The notes under the pieces: model-generated
The model's database searches: none
Told to the model about the DNA's origin: nothing
The model's input: only the letters and a program-made list of their open reading frames with translations
Position numbers and translations under genes: made by a program
DNA from: Chitinophagaceae bacterium UBA1931
Lineage (GTDB): Bacteria > Bacteroidota > Bacteroidia > Chitinophagales > Chitinophagaceae
Length of the DNA: 64,000 nucleotides
Reading direction: 5' to 3'
Assembly: GCA_002337125.1 (NCBI GenBank)
Contig: DDFJ01000004.1
Location: forward strand, 620,001 to 684,000
Shown here: positions 51,071 to 60,003 of the stretch, piece by piece
How positions within the stretch are numbered: position 1 is the first letter of the stretch
Layout of the letters: each line of letters starts with the position of its first letter

Positions 51071-52969
51071 TTATTTCACTTCTTCAAACTGTGCATCTTC
51101 CACATTATCATTAGATGCATTACCAGCCGAAGCTCCTGCATCAGCACCTGGTTGAGCCTGGGCTCCTTCAGTTGCTTTGTACATTTCTTCGCTTGCAGCA
51201 GTCCATGCAGTATTCATTTCTGCAGTTGCAGCATCAATACCTGCAATATCCTGTGCTTTGTGTGCATCTTTCAGTTTGGTTAAAGCAGCTTCGATAGGCG
51301 CTTTTTTATCAGCTGAAATTTTATCACCATATTCCTTCAGTTGCTTTTCGGTTTGGAAAATCAAACTGTCGGCCATGTTAACTTTTTCAACTTTTTCCTT
51401 TTCGGCCTTATCTGTTGCTTCATTGGCTTTAGCCTCAGCTTTCATCTTTTCAATTTCATCTTTGGTTAAGCCGCTGCCTGCCTGTATGTGAATTTTCTGC
51501 TCTTTGCCTGTGCCTTTATCTTTTGCAGTAACATGCATGATACCGTTGGCATCAATATCAAATATTACTTCAATTTGAGGAACACCACGTGGTGCCGGCG
51601 GAATGCCATCGAGGTTGAAAATACCAAGGCTCTTGTTATCTTTCGCCATTGGCCTTTCGCCCTGCAATACATGAATCTGAACACCGGGCTGGTTATCGGC
51701 AGCAGTGCTGAACACTTCTGATTTCTTGGTAGGAATTGTTGTATTGCTTGGAATAAGTGCTGTCATTACACCGCCAAGAGTTTCAATACCGAGGCTGAGC
51801 GGAGTAACGTCGAGCAACAACACATCCTTCACTTCACCGGTTAATACCGCACCCTGGATAGCTGCACCAACTGCAACCACTTCATCAGGATTCACACCTT
51901 TATTTGGTTTCTTGCCAAAGAATTTTTCTACAATTTCCTGTACTTTCGGAATACGTGTGCTACCACCAACCAAAATCACTTCGTCTACTTCGCTGGTTGA
52001 TAACCCTGCATCTTTCAGAGCCTGCTCGCAAGGACGTAAACAACGCTCAAACAAATTATCAGCTAATGCTTCAAATTTTGCACGGCTTAATTTCAGAACA
52101 AGGTGTTTAGGCACACCATCAACTGCAGTTACATACGGCAGATTGATTTCTGTTTCGCTGGAAGAAGACAATTCAATTTTTGCTTTTTCAGCAGCTTCTT
52201 TCAAACGCTGCAGTGCCATCGGATCTCTGCGAAGATCAATTCCTTCCTGGCTTTTGAATTCTTCTGCCAGCCAGTCGATGATTACTTTATCAAAGTCGTC
52301 GCCACCAAGATGTGTATCACCATTGGTTGATTTTACTTCAAATACACCATCGCCTAATTCAAGGATAGAAATATCGAATGTACCACCACCAAGATCAAAC
52401 ACTGCAATTTTCTGATCCTTATGTTTTTTATCTAAACCATAAGCTAATGCAGCTGCAGTAGGTTCGTTAACGATACGGCGAACGGTTAAACCTGCAATTT
52501 CACCGGCTTCTTTTGTAGCCTGGCGCTGTGCGTCGTTAAAGTAAGCGGGAACGGTAATAACCGCTTCAGTTACTTCCTGTCCAAGATAATCTTCAGCAGT
52601 TTTCTTCATTTTCTGAAGCACCATTGCCGAAATTTCCTGTGGCGTATAAAGTCTGCCATCTATGTCAATACGAACAGTATTATTGTCACCTTGTACTACA
52701 TTATAGCTCCAGTGTTTTCTTTCTTCGCCTACTTCATCGTGGCGGCGGCCCATAAAACGCTTAACAGAGTTGATGGTGTTGATGGGGTTAGTGATTGCCT
52801 GGCGTTTTGCAGGATCGCCCACTTTACGTTCACCATTTTTCAAAAAAGCCACTACCGACGGGGTTGTACGGCGGCCCTCGTCATTTGCAATAACAACGGG
52901 TTCATTACCTTCCATTACAGCCACGCAACTGTTGGTAGTACCTAAATCAATTCCTATAATTTTTCCCAT
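51071..52969 (-). CDS. dnaK: Chaperone protein DnaK (Hsp70)
   Basis: The 632-residue ATP-driven chaperone. The N-terminal nucleotide-binding domain begins KIIGIDLGTTNSCVAVMEG and carries VFDLGGGTFDISIL and VGGSTRIPKVQ. The substrate-binding domain and helical lid follow, and the C-terminus ends with a disordered Gly/Ala/Asn tail and DVEDAQFEEVK. Neither grpE nor dnaJ is adjacent. The upstream region contains two AACTGCCA boxes 52 bp apart, but no CIRCE element. Confidence 0.99.
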   Translation of the reverse strand: MGKIIGIDLGTTNSCVAVMEGNEPVVIANDEGRRTTPSVVAFLKNGERKVGDPAKRQAITNPINTINSVKRFMGRRHDEVGEERKHWSYNVVQGDNNTVRIDIDGRLYTPQEISAMVLQKMKKTAEDYLGQEVTEAVITVPAYFNDAQRQATKEAGEIAGLTVRRIVNEPTAAALAYGLDKKHKDQKIAVFDLGGGTFDISILELGDGVFEVKSTNGDTHLGGDDFDKVIIDWLAEEFKSQEGIDLRRDPMALQRLKEAAEKAKIELSSSSETEINLPYVTAVDGVPKHLVLKLSRAKFEALADNLFERCLRPCEQALKDAGLSTSEVDEVILVGGSTRIPKVQEIVEKFFGKKPNKGVNPDEVVAVGAAIQGAVLTGEVKDVLLLDVTPLSLGIETLGGVMTALIPSNTTIPTKKSEVFSTAADNQPGVQIHVLQGERPMAKDNKSLGIFNLDGIPPAPRGVPQIEVIFDIDANGIMHVTAKDKGTGKEQKIHIQAGSGLTKDEIEKMKAEAKANEATDKAEKEKVEKVNMADSLIFQTEKQLKEYGDKISADKKAPIEAALTKLKDAHKAQDIAGIDAATAEMNTAWTAASEEMYKATEGAQAQPGADAGASAGNASNDNVEDAQFEEVK

Positions 52970-53425
52970 GATTCGGATGTTTTAAAGTTCATTGATAGTA
53001 CTCAATCATAATGCCATGAGGCTCAAATGTGAAAAATTGGCAGAACTGCCACCTGTTTGCAACAATCATGACTTACTTGATAAAGTTGTGAGCCAAACTG
53101 CCAACAGACCGAAACCGGTGGTTAAAAGGAAAGCATCCCTTCAGAATCAGTTCTGGATATTTCAATATTTCCAGCTTTACCATTTATGTTAATTGTCTTT
53201 TCCCGGATAGGAATGAACCAATAACAAAGTTGCTTGTTTAATTAAACTGAAATAAATGATATGAACCACCCGCAAAAACATACCAGGCAAGCTTTCCACC
53301 TCTTCCTCCAAGGTTCAGAGACGGGATTAAAAACGCATAATAAAACCAATTTTTACACTTATTTTATTACTTTTGGTCAACCATTAGGACCTTTTCATAA
53401 CCCTTAACAACATTGTAAAGCCCCA
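52970..53425. other. Intergenic region between dnaK and histidine kinase with two AACTGCCA boxes
   Basis: 456 nt without a convincing gene. Two AACTGCCA copies at 53044-53051 and 53096-53103 (plus strand) are embedded in partial palindromes (TGGCAGAACTGCCA is perfect; AGCCAAACTGCCA is degenerate). They are exactly 52 bp apart, close to five helical turns, and lie 75-130 nt upstream of dnaK. The rest, to the kinase promoter box at 53368, shows nothing I can support. Confidence 0.5.
53368..53375 (+). promoter_or_regulatory. -7 box of TPR histidine kinase gene
   Basis: TACTTTTG, a full TAnnTTTG match, 50 nt upstream of the TTG start at 53426. Confidence 0.5.
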
Positions 53426-55357
53426 TTGAGCTTACATAAATACATCCTGCCCTTAGTCCTTTTTGTTGGTTTTGCTATAAATGTGCAAAGTCAGCAAACT
53501 GATACTTTGTTTCGCTTACTTCAGAAACCAGACCTGCCAGATACAGTACGTATTAACACAAACAATCTCATCAGCCGTAACCTTTCTTTTGTTGACCCCA
53601 TCAAAGCGCTGAAATACGCCCAGGAAGCATTAGAAATTTCGTTGAAGATCAAGTATAAAAAGGGAATTGCAGATTCTTACAGGAATCTTGGCAGTATCTA
53701 TTCTTATTTCGGAAGCTTTTACCTGACAGTTGACAATCTTCAACGAGCTATTGCTGGGTATGAAGAACTAAACGATTCATCAGGGCTCGCCAACTGTTAT
53801 ATTTCTCTTGGTCACTCCTACCGGTACCTGAAAAATATTCAGAAAGAAATAGAATACCACAAGCTGTCTTTTGAAATTCATTCCCGGCTTGGCAACCCCG
53901 AACGCATTGGAGTTACAGCTCATAACCTGGGCGAAAGCTATTTCAATAACCATGAACTGGGCAAGGCTATCAACCTGACAACTCTTGCAATTCATATCAA
54001 CGATTCGATAAAAAATATCCAGGTTCTTTCTTCGTGCTATAAAGTGATGGGCAAAATTTTAATGGCCCAGAACAAACTGGATGATGCCGAAGTATATTTC
54101 AAAAAGATTCTGCTGATTTCGGATTCGCTGAAAGAAAAATCGCAGAAAATTGCAACTATTGAAGCATACGTTCAGCTTTCGAATATTGCCAAAATAAAAA
54201 AAGATGGAAAGGCTGAGGAATATTACCTCCACAAAGCTTCTCAATTCATCAGAACCTATTACCTATCTAATTACCTGAACAGCATTTATCTTGACCTGAT
54301 AGAACTTTATGTAGAACGAAATCAACCGCAACTTGCGCTGAACAGCATCAGTGAATATAAAGCTCTTTCCGACAGCCTGAATGCAAGACAAACACAGGAC
54401 AAAAACCAATTGGTAGCTGGCTTTACAAAAGTGTATGAAGTAGAGAAGAAAAATTCAATCCTAGAAATTGAAAACAAACTGCAGAACGAAAAGGTAAGGT
54501 TGAAAAACCTGATAATTTATATTAGTATTGGCTTTGCGATAGTGGCAATTATCTTCCTGGCACTTTTATATTTTAACTGGAAAAAGGTACATCTCATAAA
54601 TGAGCAGGTGGAACAGAAAAATATGATCATCGAAAGCCAGAATAAAAAACTGGAAGAGGTGAACCGCACAAAAGATAAATTCTTCAGCATCGTTTCACAT
54701 GATCTTCGTTCGCCTTTAAATTCAATCTCTTTGTTTACTGATTTTATAGTGAGTGATAAGTTTACAAAATTACCACACGACCAATTCATTGAACTGGCAG
54801 GTGAATCGAAAACACTTATCGACAGTACTAAAAAACTAACTGACGACCTGATTAAGTGGGCACAGATACAAATGAAGAGAGAAGAACCGCATCCGGAACT
54901 TGTACATGTTTGGGATACGGCGAATGAAATATTAGAAGTATTTGCCGATCATGCTGCAAAAAAACAAATCAGTATTTCATCAAACATTGGTCATGACCTT
55001 ACTGCTTTTGCAGATCCTAATCAATTCCGTTTTATTATACGCAACCTCGTTAACAACGCCATTAAGTTTACAAACATTGGCGGCACTGTATCCATCAACG
55101 GAAGAATCAATCAAGATGGCATGGTTGAAATTGCCATTAACGATAACGGTGTAGGCATGAGTAAAGAAAAAGCCGAAACCATTTTCCTTGTAGGCAAAAA
55201 CAAAGAAACAAGAGGCACCGCCGGTGAAGCAAGTTCAGGGTTGGGACTGATTCTTGTTTGGGAGTTTATTCAGCTTAACAAAGGGAAAATTGATGTAACC
55301 AGTGAAGCTGGAAAGGGAACCACATTTACCGTGCAGCTTCCTGCAAAAGAAAGCTGA
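53426..55357 (+). CDS. TPR-containing sensor histidine kinase
   Basis: The 643-residue protein starts with TTG, giving a signal peptide ending NVQSQQ. TPR repeats span about 30-320 in the periplasm. A single membrane helix lies at about 355-385, then a coiled coil, a HisKA domain with the phosphoacceptor in KDKFFSIVSHDLRSPLNSIS, and a HATPase domain with FIIRNLVNNAIKF (N box), INDNGVGMS (G1) and GLGLILVWEFI (G2). It is a Bacteroidota-type orphan kinase with no adjacent response regulator. No ATG start is available upstream of the signal sequence. Confidence 0.9.
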   Translation: MSLHKYILPLVLFVGFAINVQSQQTDTLFRLLQKPDLPDTVRINTNNLISRNLSFVDPIKALKYAQEALEISLKIKYKKGIADSYRNLGSIYSYFGSFYLTVDNLQRAIAGYEELNDSSGLANCYISLGHSYRYLKNIQKEIEYHKLSFEIHSRLGNPERIGVTAHNLGESYFNNHELGKAINLTTLAIHINDSIKNIQVLSSCYKVMGKILMAQNKLDDAEVYFKKILLISDSLKEKSQKIATIEAYVQLSNIAKIKKDGKAEEYYLHKASQFIRTYYLSNYLNSIYLDLIELYVERNQPQLALNSISEYKALSDSLNARQTQDKNQLVAGFTKVYEVEKKNSILEIENKLQNEKVRLKNLIIYISIGFAIVAIIFLALLYFNWKKVHLINEQVEQKNMIIESQNKKLEEVNRTKDKFFSIVSHDLRSPLNSISLFTDFIVSDKFTKLPHDQFIELAGESKTLIDSTKKLTDDLIKWAQIQMKREEPHPELVHVWDTANEILEVFADHAAKKQISISSNIGHDLTAFADPNQFRFIIRNLVNNAIKFTNIGGTVSINGRINQDGMVEIAINDNGVGMSKEKAETIFLVGKNKETRGTAGEASSGLGLILVWEFIQLNKGKIDVTSEAGKGTTFTVQLPAKES

Positions 55358-55378
55358 CGACAGCAACCTTCCTCCATT

Positions 55379-55386
55379 TATCTTTG
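55379..55386 (+). promoter_or_regulatory. -7 box of aspartate kinase gene
   Basis: TATCTTTG, a full match; the leader to the ATG at 55439 is about 50 nt and contains a small GCCGG-TCT-CCGGC hairpin at 55401-55413. Confidence 0.6.
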
Positions 55387-55438
55387 CAACGTTTTTAAAG
55401 GCCGGTCTCCGGCAATTTTCAAAAAAATATTCAATTAA

Positions 55439-56701
55439 ATGAAGGTCTTCAAATTTGGTGGTGCCAGTGTAAGCAACTATGAAAAAATTCAGAACCTTGG
55501 CCAGATCATCAGGCAATTCCCGGATGAACAGCTGATGATTGTTATTTCGGCCATGGGCAAAACCACCAATGCACTTGAAAAAGTGGCAGAAGCTTTTTTT
55601 GCCGGTAAAAAAGATGAAGCACTTGAACTTTTCAAAGCTGTAAAACTTCAGCATGTTACCGAAGCAAAATATTTACTGGTAACACATTTTAATGCGTTAC
55701 TTGAACAATACAATGATTTCTTTACAGAAGTTGAATGGCTTCTGCACGACAAACCTGTTCGTGAATACGATTATTACTACGACCAGATAGTTTGCGCAGG
55801 TGAATTATTAAGCACTGCGCTTGTAAGTGCTTACCTGAATGAAACAGGCATCAGCAATGAATGGATTGATGTAAGAGATATTTTCAGAACTGATGACAAC
55901 TTCCGTGATGCAGCAATTGATTTTGAGTTTACCCAAAAACAGGTTGATGCATTGATAAAACCAATGTTCAGCAGCAACCGTATTGTAATTACACAAGGTT
56001 TTATCGGCAGTACCGATGAAAACGAAAGCACTACGCTTGGCCGTGAAGGAAGTGATTACACAGCAGCTGTGTTTGCTTATATGCTGGATGCTGAAAGCAT
56101 TTCCATCTGGAAAGATGTAAAAGGTGTGATGAATGCTGACCCCAAACAATTTGCCGATGCTCAATACATCAGCGAACTGAACTACGATGAAGTCATTGAA
56201 ATGGCCTATTACGGTGCACAGGTTATTCACCCGAAAACCATTAAGCCGTTGCAGAACAAAAACATTCCGCTGTATGTAAAATGTTTTGCTGATGCTTCAT
56301 TACCCGGCACTGTTATTCATAACAACCCTGTAAAAAACCTTCCGCCCATCATTGTAATAAAAGACAAACAGGTGTTGCTTCAGTTACATACAAGGGATTT
56401 TTCGTTTATTGGTGAACAGCCAATGAGTGATTTGTATGAGATGATGGCCAAACTGAAAATAAAACCCAATCTTATTCAAACACATGCTGTAAGCCTGCAG
56501 CTTTGCATGGATGACCGTAGTGAAAAAATCGAGAAACTTGCATTGGCAGCTTCCGGTATTTTTGATGTACAGGTTGAGAAAGGATTAACCTTGCTCAGCA
56601 TCCGTCATTACAATAAAGAAGTATTGGAAAAATTAACTGCAGGTAAAACAATTGAACTCCGCCAGCAAAGCCCCGATACAATACAGGTGCTGATGAAATA
56701 A
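55439..56701 (+). CDS. Aspartate kinase
   Basis: It phosphorylates aspartate, the first step towards lysine, threonine and methionine. The 420-residue protein begins VFKFGGASV, the amino acid kinase signature, and has TTLGREGSDYTAAVFAYMLDAESISIWKDVKG; the C-terminal part (about 305-415) holds two ACT domains for feedback control. Monofunctional, with no homoserine dehydrogenase domain. The 5' leader has no lysine riboswitch. It abuts the convergent glycine-rich gene with no gap. Confidence 0.94.
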   Translation: MKVFKFGGASVSNYEKIQNLGQIIRQFPDEQLMIVISAMGKTTNALEKVAEAFFAGKKDEALELFKAVKLQHVTEAKYLLVTHFNALLEQYNDFFTEVEWLLHDKPVREYDYYYDQIVCAGELLSTALVSAYLNETGISNEWIDVRDIFRTDDNFRDAAIDFEFTQKQVDALIKPMFSSNRIVITQGFIGSTDENESTTLGREGSDYTAAVFAYMLDAESISIWKDVKGVMNADPKQFADAQYISELNYDEVIEMAYYGAQVIHPKTIKPLQNKNIPLYVKCFADASLPGTVIHNNPVKNLPPIIVIKDKQVLLQLHTRDFSFIGEQPMSDLYEMMAKLKIKPNLIQTHAVSLQLCMDDRSEKIEKLALAASGIFDVQVEKGLTLLSIRHYNKEVLEKLTAGKTIELRQQSPDTIQVLMK

Positions 56702-58645
56702 TTATTGTTTCAGAAGTTTCCCTGTATACAGTTCATCTTTCAATGTAAAACGGATATTATACATACCTGGAGGCAGTTTGCTGATATCCATGTCAAAAAA
56801 AGATTGTGTTGAACTAACAAACAAATCGTGCATCAGAACAAGTTTTCCGTCATTATTAAAAATGGTCATTGTTGTTTTGCCGCTTTCATTAACAAGTAAT
56901 TCAATTTTTATATTTCCTGATGCAGGATTTGGAAAGATGCTGATCTTCCTGGAAAATGAACGTTCAAAAAACAATTCATTTGAATATTGTTTTTCACCAT
57001 TCCGGGCAATTGCAACAAGCCTGAACAAAGCAGGAAATTCATTTGACAAATCATCGTACCTGTAAAAATCTTCTGACGGGTTTATATCCGTATGAATAAT
57101 TTTAAACTGGCCGTTGCTTAATTTCTTTTCAAGAACAATCTTATCCAAAGCATCATCGGCATGAACAAGTTCCCAGTTTAAAATAACTGCATCATTCACT
57201 TTTTTACCGGTAAAACTTTTTAATGCAGTTAATGGCAGAATTGTACAGTTAAAAGGAACCGCTCCCTGTGCTTCAACAAAACCTGGCTGAACTGCACCAT
57301 TACTTCCTGCAGTACCACCACCATTTGTATTATTGCAGGATGATGAGCTGGTAATTAATCCGGGATTTCCACCCGCAACATTTGTTGATGCAGGTGCCGC
57401 ACTGCTGTACCAAATCACACCACCGCCACCGCCTGCACCCGGACCGGGACATTGGCTGCTGAACCCTGTACCATCACCATCAGCCCCTTTTGCTTCAACC
57501 GGTACTGTTCCTGAAAACGAAACCACATTCAGCAAAACAGTTCCTCCGGCTCCGCCGCCACCTCCGCCATCACCAAGAGATTTATTAGAAGGAGATAAAC
57601 CCGGATTTATTCCCTGTGCACCGTTTGCAGCTATTTTTCCTGAATTACCAATAAGCGTGTTACACCTGATATACACAATTCCACCTCCATTTCCACCTGG
57701 AGTTCCGTCTTTTGTTGGTGGATATGAAACATTATCAGAATGCCCGGCACCGCCGCCGCCACCAAAAAATATTCTGTTGTTCAGCGCCGTATATCCAAGG
57801 GTACTTAATGTAGCTCCACCTTCGCCGGGAGGATTTGAAAAAGCACATCCGGTTTTTGCTCCGCCCTTTCCTCCTATACCCCAGTTTGAGCCACCACCTC
57901 CACCTGAATTTTGTGTATTTGATCCGCCACCGCCATTTGATTGTTTTCCCCTGCCGTATTCTTTTGATACAATATAATCAGCAACACCTTCACCTTTCAT
58001 TGCCCCGTTTTCTGAATTAGTGATTGCTGTTGAGCTGTAATAATATTTTGTTGCACCTATGAAATAACAGTCGCCATTTAATGTTACGAGATCACCCCCG
58101 TGAAAGCCGGCACCTGTTGCATCAATATCTGCATTCATTGTTATGTTACCATCTACTTCCAATGCAAGTACGCCGCCGGTTCCTCCAACCGGATCCCAGG
58201 GTTCTGCAAGCAATGTTCCATCAACTGTAATATCTCCGCTGTAAACCGGCACACGTACAACCTGTAAATTGGCAACATCATAAGTATTGAGCAACATATT
58301 GCTGAGAACAATTGTACTACCGAGAAAACCACAAACTGTCGAGAATTCATATTTCCCGGCATTGTCAATAGTGCTGATACTTCCAAATGAAGAAGAATTG
58401 GTCTGATCAATTTCCGCACCTTTCATCTGGATGATCAGAACTTTATCGCCTCTTGATAGACCTGCAGTTGATTGTAATGTGATTCCTGAATAAGAATATC
58501 CTTTAATTGTACCACTGTAAGTAATGGCAGTTGCTTTGTAATATTTATTGATGATACCTGAAACAGACTGCGCATTGCCGGTGCAAAAACAAGCAAGCAC
58601 AATTATAATAATTGCAGTCTCTTTGGTAAATATTTTCAAACTCAT
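56702..58645 (-). CDS. Glycine-rich secreted protein with T9SS sorting domain
   Basis: The 647-residue protein has a signal peptide ending GNAQS, a beta-rich N-terminal part (about 30-190), a highly glycine-rich central region (about 220-460) with runs such as GGGGGAGGT and GGGGSN, and a C-terminal type IX sorting domain (ISIFPNPASGNIKIEL...GMYNIRFTLKDELYTGKLLKQ). It should be exported by T9SS. The function is unknown; glycine-rich surface proteins of this kind may be adhesins. It abuts the aspartate kinase gene. Confidence 0.85.
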   Translation of the reverse strand: MSLKIFTKETAIIIIVLACFCTGNAQSVSGIINKYYKATAITYSGTIKGYSYSGITLQSTAGLSRGDKVLIIQMKGAEIDQTNSSSFGSISTIDNAGKYEFSTVCGFLGSTIVLSNMLLNTYDVANLQVVRVPVYSGDITVDGTLLAEPWDPVGGTGGVLALEVDGNITMNADIDATGAGFHGGDLVTLNGDCYFIGATKYYYSSTAITNSENGAMKGEGVADYIVSKEYGRGKQSNGGGGSNTQNSGGGGGSNWGIGGKGGAKTGCAFSNPPGEGGATLSTLGYTALNNRIFFGGGGGAGHSDNVSYPPTKDGTPGGNGGGIVYIRCNTLIGNSGKIAANGAQGINPGLSPSNKSLGDGGGGGGAGGTVLLNVVSFSGTVPVEAKGADGDGTGFSSQCPGPGAGGGGGVIWYSSAAPASTNVAGGNPGLITSSSSCNNTNGGGTAGSNGAVQPGFVEAQGAVPFNCTILPLTALKSFTGKKVNDAVILNWELVHADDALDKIVLEKKLSNGQFKIIHTDINPSEDFYRYDDLSNEFPALFRLVAIARNGEKQYSNELFFERSFSRKISIFPNPASGNIKIELLVNESGKTTMTIFNNDGKLVLMHDLFVSSTQSFFDMDISKLPPGMYNIRFTLKDELYTGKLLKQ

Positions 58646-58713
58646 GTCAGTTCTCTTTATGAAAAGGGTACCTGATGAGTTTTACATAAATTATGGATGG
58701 GAGATGTAAAATA

Positions 58714-59874
58714 CTATAAATCTTCGGGAGCTACAATATTTAAGTTTTGCTTAAGGCGTGTATTAACAGGTGCCCCATTTTTTGTTGCGGGGTGCCATTT
58801 CAGTTCTTTTTCGAATTTCGATTTTACGACTTTATTCAGATCGCTGTAACCTCCGCTGATAACATTTGCAAGCACAGTGTTACCTTCTTTGTCAACAATA
58901 AACTCCACCTGCAACGACATTGAAGGGCTACCGCTTAACATAGGCACCAGCGACTGTGTAAGATTGTACAGCCACTTTTGCAAAGCAGCGCTGCCCTCTT
59001 TGTACATAGGCACTTTGTCTACTTTTTCTTCGAGATGATATGCAGCGTAAGGATCAACCGGGTTATTGGTTTCAATGATTTTGATGCGTTCAACTTTAGG
59101 CGCATCAGGATCGCCGGCAATTACATAATTACCTCCTTTGTCAATCATAATGGCCGGAAGCTGATGTGTATCCTCAAAATATTCGTAAGCATCTCTTATT
59201 TGTGATGCAAACACCTGTGCATCCTGTTTGAACTTAGTTTTTGTTTTGAATTGTTCAGTTGCTTTTGGATCATCGTAACGCAACGGGTAAATATGTACCG
59301 GAATAAAATCCTGTCCCTGTTCTTTTGCAACTGTTGCCAGGTAATACACTTCTTCAATCAACGAATCCGTTAATGGAATACAGCCGATTGTTACACAATT
59401 ACCATGAATATAAATATCACCACCTGGTTTGGATTGATCACTTAAAATAGCATCTGAAACATTGGGATAGTTCAGGCCAAGAGCAAGATGATAATTGCTG
59501 TTGGGGTTAAATTCATTGATATAATAAAACCCTTCGGGCACCTGTTTATCACCTTCCTTACGTTTGGGGCCAAAGGTTCCGGATGTGGCACAAACTTTAT
59601 ATACTTTAAACAGCCTGAATGTTTCTTTCACATCATTCTTCACCCATATTTCCATTTGCTTTTCGTACTTGAACGAACGTACAAACATGTACTTCATGGG
59701 CCACTTCAACCCTTTTTCTGTAAACTCTTTTTTAATGGAATCTTCAACCTTTGAAAATATGCTGGAAACCTTGAAGGATCTTCTTGGCGTGGCATCTTCA
59801 AGGGAATACTGAGCCGTTGCTGTATAAGACAGCAGAACCAAACCAAGAATATAGGACAGGCTTTTGTTGAGCAT
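58714..59874 (-). CDS. YkuD-type L,D-transpeptidase with TonB_C-like C-terminus
   Basis: From the ATG at 59874 the 386-residue protein has a signal peptide (LLSYTATAQYS) and a murein L,D-transpeptidase domain of the YafK type (about 60-230) with the catalytic IHGNCVTIGCIPL. The C-terminal domain (about 295-385) reads VEFIVDKEGNTVLANVISGG...FEKELKWHPATKNGAPVNTRL, which matches the TonB C-terminal domain. The first possible start (TTG at 59901) is upstream of the signal peptide; the ATG is preferred. A TATTTTTG box lies at 59925. Confidence 0.88.
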   Translation of the reverse strand: MLNKSLSYILGLVLLSYTATAQYSLEDATPRRSFKVSSIFSKVEDSIKKEFTEKGLKWPMKYMFVRSFKYEKQMEIWVKNDVKETFRLFKVYKVCATSGTFGPKRKEGDKQVPEGFYYINEFNPNSNYHLALGLNYPNVSDAILSDQSKPGGDIYIHGNCVTIGCIPLTDSLIEEVYYLATVAKEQGQDFIPVHIYPLRYDDPKATEQFKTKTKFKQDAQVFASQIRDAYEYFEDTHQLPAIMIDKGGNYVIAGDPDAPKVERIKIIETNNPVDPYAAYHLEEKVDKVPMYKEGSAALQKWLYNLTQSLVPMLSGSPSMSLQVEFIVDKEGNTVLANVISGGYSDLNKVVKSKFEKELKWHPATKNGAPVNTRLKQNLNIVAPEDL

Positions 59875-59924
59875 ACTGGATTTCTTTAAAACGGACTCCA
59901 ATAGAAATTATTTCAAATGATTTG

Positions 59925-59932
59925 CAAAAATA
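59925..59932 (-). promoter_or_regulatory. -7 box of YkuD-TonB_C gene
   Basis: Minus-strand TATTTTTG followed by CAAATC, 50 nt upstream of the ATG at 59874. Confidence 0.55.
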
Positions 59933-59942
59933 AAAGAAATGA

Positions 59943-59981
59943 CCGGAAAATAGCAGCAACACAATGCAGCAAATTTCCGGC
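59943..59981 (-). other. Imperfect hairpin after the GH18-CE4-GT2 gene
   Basis: CCGGAAA and TTTCCGG arms with an A/T- and GCA-rich centre form a long imperfect stem about 22 nt past the stop codon. There is no clean T-tract, so a terminator role is uncertain. Confidence 0.4.
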
Positions 59982-60003
59982 CACTTGTTAAAAATTACTC
60001 AGC

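Noticed and set aside
53046..53061. Sigma-54-like match on the plus strand near dnaK
   Set aside because: The key GG of the -24 element is missing and it points away from dnaK.
52992..53192. 66-codon frame upstream of dnaK
   Set aside because: No promoter or recognised features; it overlaps the dnaK control boxes.
55387..55438. Lysine riboswitch upstream of aspartate kinase
   Set aside because: The leader is only about 50 nt and has one small hairpin, far too short for the aptamer.
57333..57977. 214-codon proline-rich frame on the plus strand
   Set aside because: It is the complement of glycine codons in the glycine-rich T9SS protein, not an independent gene.
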